This document shows, piece after piece, positions 62,126-64,000 of a stretch of 64,000 bases of DNA. The first letter of the stretch is position 1; each line of letters starts with the position of its first letter. Origin of the DNA: JBLMYQ01 sp050260055. Lineage in GTDB: Bacteria; Bacillota; Clostridia; Acetivibrionales; UBA4821. The position numbers were made by a program, and so were the translations under genes. Location: NCBI GenBank assembly GCA_050260055.1, contig JBLNBO010000027.1:103724-167723 (forward strand), written 5' to 3'. The notes beneath the pieces were generated by a model. The model saw nothing but the letters and a program-made list of their open reading frames with translations, was not told where the DNA came from and did not search any database.

Positions 62126-62602
62126 TCAGTCGTTAATCGCCTCAATGCCGTTCCGTTTAAGCTCGTCAAGGTGATCCCGCATTTTCTGAAGCTCCTCTGG
62201 TGAGTGTCCCTCCCAGTCCAAGACTTCGCCCACTACTCTCAATGGCTGTCGGGTTCGGTAGGACCTCGTTGGATTTCCTGGGAACTTTTTATCCGTCAGA
62301 TTGGGGTCATTTTCGATGGTGCCGGTAGGTTCCACACGATAGATCCGCCCGGGTACGTCGCCCACCGAAAGTTCAGCTCCCCATATAGCTGCATTAAGTG
62401 TCGCAGTCAGATAGATGTAGTTGGCCTTCTTTCGTTCTCCGTAGTTAGAGCTATGACCGGGTTCCAACAAGTCCCCCGGCTTCAAGTCGGCTTTTGTGCC
62501 GTGGTAGAAAGGTCCGGGGTCCAGGGATTCGTTACCCTGTAATGGCATAGTCAGCTCTGTCGCCTTCTCTTTTTTTATTTCAATAAAATCTTTTTTATTC
62601 AT
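62126..62602 (-). CDS. arr: Rifampin ADP-ribosyltransferase (Arr)
   Basis: 158 aa. FYHGTKADLKPGDLLEPG, YGERKKANYIYLTATL, WGAELSVGDVPGRIYRVEP, GTIENDPNLTDKKFPGNPT and GEVLDWEGHSPEEL cover the whole Arr family, including the catalytic His, Tyr and Asp region. Arr ADP-ribosylates the C23 hydroxyl of rifamycins, giving resistance. G+C is visibly higher than in all neighbours, except for the first 15-18 codons (MNKKDFIEIKKEKA), which are AT-rich. Arr genes are known integron cassettes in other bacteria. Transferred from a higher-GC donor is likely. Confidence 0.95.
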   Translation of the reverse strand: MNKKDFIEIKKEKATELTMPLQGNESLDPGPFYHGTKADLKPGDLLEPGHSSNYGERKKANYIYLTATLNAAIWGAELSVGDVPGRIYRVEPTGTIENDPNLTDKKFPGNPTRSYRTRQPLRVVGEVLDWEGHSPEELQKMRDHLDELKRNGIEAIND

Positions 62603-62647
62603 ACTAAGTTCTCCTTACAAATTCCTGTTTATTGGCTCCTTTTAGTT

Positions 62648-63115
62648 TTAATTTGATTGTCCATACAATCTTGTCGTAGCATTACTACTAAGCATTTTAA
62701 ATGTTATCCCATCATCATTATTCTTTTTGTTTACCTCTAACTCAAAACTATTATAGTAATCACTTTTAAAGTTTCCCTTCCACGAATTATTAAAAGATTC
62801 CTCAACTCTTTCCCCATCTTCATTAGCGTAATGTATTTTCATTAATCTCTCTCCAATTTCTTCTTTTAGATCAATATCAAACTCAAACACCTGTTTAGGT
62901 TTAATGCTAGGAATAATAAATTTCTGTTCTATTTTATCAACAGTTATATATAAATCATTTATCTCTTTATCAGTTTTATTAATAATTTTAATACCACAAG
63001 TACCATAATGCTTACTTAATAAATTTAATTTCATTCTTGTTTTTATGTTTGCAATAATATAAAACGCTGCTATCACTAAGGTAATTAATAATACAATCCC
63101 TACAAATTGATACAT
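62648..63115 (-). CDS. Membrane-anchored protein, unknown function
   Basis: 155 aa. One N-terminal membrane helix (about 3-25, FVGIVLLITLVIAAFYIIANI) then a soluble beta-rich domain with KHYGTCGIKIINKTDKEI, VDKIEQKFIIPSIKPKQVFEF and a C-terminal SFELEVNKKNNDDG. No family is recognised. GGAGGG is well placed. It lies 46 bases upstream of the Arr gene. Confidence 0.5.
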   Translation of the reverse strand: MYQFVGIVLLITLVIAAFYIIANIKTRMKLNLLSKHYGTCGIKIINKTDKEINDLYITVDKIEQKFIIPSIKPKQVFEFDIDLKEEIGERLMKIHYANEDGERVEESFNNSWKGNFKSDYYNSFELEVNKKNNDDGITFKMLSSNATTRLYGQSN

Positions 63116-63181
63116 AAAATCCCTCCAAATAATATTATTCTTAATATAATAATACCCATATAAACAAGCTCATAGATAATT

Positions 63182-63250
63182 GCGTGCACGAATGCACGCC
63201 AAATTCACTGCATTTCGTATAACGCGATGCCACAAAGAGGCATATTAGCT
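63182..63250 (-). repeat. attC-like site overlapping the DUF2127 stop codon
   Basis: On the minus strand the DUF2127 stop TAA begins AGCTAATATGCC, then GGCAT and CGCGTTATACG, a stem ending in a GTTAT core. A second 7-bp stem, GCGTGCA/TGCACGC at 63182-63199, follows. The arrangement (stop codon in the left core, stem, GTTAT) parallels the 58112 and 63865 spacers. Confidence 0.4.
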
Positions 63251-63738
63251 AACTAAAACATTTGAATCTTTAATTCTCTTATACTCTATTAAAGTTAATA
63301 TTATCATCAAAATATCAAATATAGTTAGTACGATAAGCCAAGACGAATGACTAAATGTATAACGATAAACCTGATAGATTACAAAAATAATCAGGAATGC
63401 TATTGTAAGTGGATAAGCTAGTTTCTTTTTCTTCCACAGTAAACTAACAAGAACAAATTTTACTATACCATGAGATATCAAATAAAAAATTGCAAAATGT
63501 TGCGCACTTACTGAAAAATCATGACTAATTCTTAAAAGAAAATTTGCAATTAGGTCTTTTGGGTCCTCTGATAGCTCATGCTGGGTTAAAAGAAAACTAG
63601 CTTGTTTAATCTAACGGGATTAAATAATATTAATAAAAAACCTCCGATTATTTCTAATACACCATCAATTCCTTTTATTAATATTCCTATTTCAAAACTT
63701 GTATGGAGGATATCACCTTTTTTAAATGAACTGCTCAA
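63245..63738 (-). pseudogene. DUF2127 membrane protein gene, frameshifted
   Basis: The gene starts at TTG 63738 with AAGGAGA upstream. It reads 50 codons (LHTSFEIGILIKGIDGVLEI, IGGFLLILFNPVRLNKLVFF) to TAA at 63586-63588. A second frame (shifted by one base around 63592) continues the same family without a gap: LLTQHELSEDPKDLIANFLL, then RISHDFS...ISHGIVKFVLVSLLW to the stop at 63245. Together they form a complete DUF2127 protein of about 165 residues with four membrane helices. A one-base deletion, or a sequencing error in the T-run, is the simplest cause. Function of the family is unknown. Confidence 0.8.
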
Positions 63739-63832
63739 TTCTATAGATTCTCCTTTTAAATATTTAACCCAATTTGGGTATTATTTTCACTAGTATTGCG
63801 CTCTATCTCTAAGCAGAACAACATGCCTTTTC

Positions 63833-63865
63833 GGATAACGTCCCGCACTCAGTGCATTGTTATGT
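63833..63865 (-). repeat. attC-like site with intact left and right cores
   Basis: On the minus strand ACATAACAATGCACTGAG is followed directly by TGCGGGACGTTATCC. The left part (TAACAATGCACT) matches the sites at 58112 and 60160. The right part (GTGCGGGACGTTAT) is identical to 55575-55588. So it joins both halves seen separately elsewhere. It is short (33 bases) for a full attC and sits 24 bases after the stop of the last gene. Confidence 0.45.
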
Positions 63866-63888
63866 GACGTAGGACCCCAAATTTATTA

Positions 63889-64000
63889 CTATTCCCCAAA
63901 TTCAAAATCAATAGTTTTGTTCATCTCACTCTTTAAATCTTGTCCTAATATCTTGGCATTTAATTTTAATGGAGCTGTTCCTGTATCCTTTAACCAAAAT
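63889..64000 (-). CDS. C-terminal fragment of an unidentified protein
   Basis: The minus-strand frame is open from the window edge to TAG at 63889-63891. It reads 36 residues ending FWLKDTGTAPLKLNAKILG, then QDLKSEMNKTIDFEFGE. The start lies beyond the window. The composition looks coding; no family can be named from so short a piece. Confidence 0.5.
   Translation of the reverse strand, partial: FWLKDTGTAPLKLNAKILGQDLKSEMNKTIDFEFGE

Noticed and set aside
63586..63600. Programmed -1 ribosomal frameshift in DUF2127
   Set aside because: The T-run is not a proper X-XXY-YYZ heptamer for the reading frame (the second codon would mismatch at its first base) and no stimulatory stem is seen. A deletion is simpler.
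63602..63793. Plus-strand 63-codon frame
   Set aside because: It lies antisense to the first half of DUF2127, with no RBS.
52741..64000. Complete integron with integrase
   Set aside because: No tyrosine recombinase with the IntI patch, or any recombinase, is encoded in the window; only attC-like spacers are seen.
1..64000. CRISPR array, prophage, IS element, rRNA or tRNA
   Set aside because: No direct-repeat arrays with spacers, no transposase or phage structural genes, and no recognisable tRNA or rRNA sequence were seen.

Overview
This is a low-GC, AT-rich chromosomal window from a spore-forming Clostridia-type Firmicute. The evidence is AGGAGG-type ribosome binding sites nearly everywhere, frequent TTG and GTG starts, a cotJABC spore-coat operon, S-layer-homology (SLH) domains, and a ydaO-type cyclic-di-AMP riboswitch. 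The exact genus cannot be fixed from the sequence alone. There are no rRNA or tRNA genes, no CRISPR array and no intact transposase or integrase.

Layout. 1-6.1 kb is cell-envelope and signalling: the tail of a chemotaxis receptor, an SLH protein with two near-identical C-terminal repeats, a tandem MshEN-domain protein, a DUF350-type membrane protein, and a peptidoglycan-binding wall protein behind a c-di-AMP riboswitch. 6.1-11.5 kb holds a large hybrid sensor kinase, cotJABC and a THUMP-domain rRNA methyltransferase. 11.5-52.7 kb is a long run of mostly unrelated minus-strand genes in ones and twos: class I SAM methyltransferases, GNAT acetyltransferases, EamA exporters, short-chain dehydrogenases, OsmC, RDD, HD and Nudix proteins, flavodoxins, PdxA, dCMP deaminase, and an amidoligase followed by two unknown genes and a LysE exporter. 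The only plus-strand genes there are three at 17.9-19.3 kb and one at 48.9 kb.

52.8-64 kb changes character. The genes are still single, accessory and mostly minus-strand (papain-like peptidase, GNATs, HAD, aldo/keto reductase, M55 peptidase, SnoaL-like, a second-type peptide deformylase, rifampin ADP-ribosyltransferase Arr, a frameshifted DUF2127 gene). The spacers are visibly more GC-rich than the genes and carry inverted repeats of the form (Y)TAACAATG(C/T)AC ... GTTAT/GTTGGGC. Some begin inside the stop codon of the preceding gene. This is how integron gene-cassette attC sites look. I propose, without proof, that this end of the window is an old, integrase-less cassette cluster (CALIN-like), which would be unusual in a Clostridia genome. 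Arr and peptide deformylase are plausible resistance cargo.

Other points worth a look: a probable transcription-attenuation leader at 33.1-33.3 kb with mutually exclusive pairings, a Nudix gene without a canonical start codon, the amidoligase/LysE cluster at 39.1-43.5 kb, and an EamA transporter with a long histidine-rich tail.
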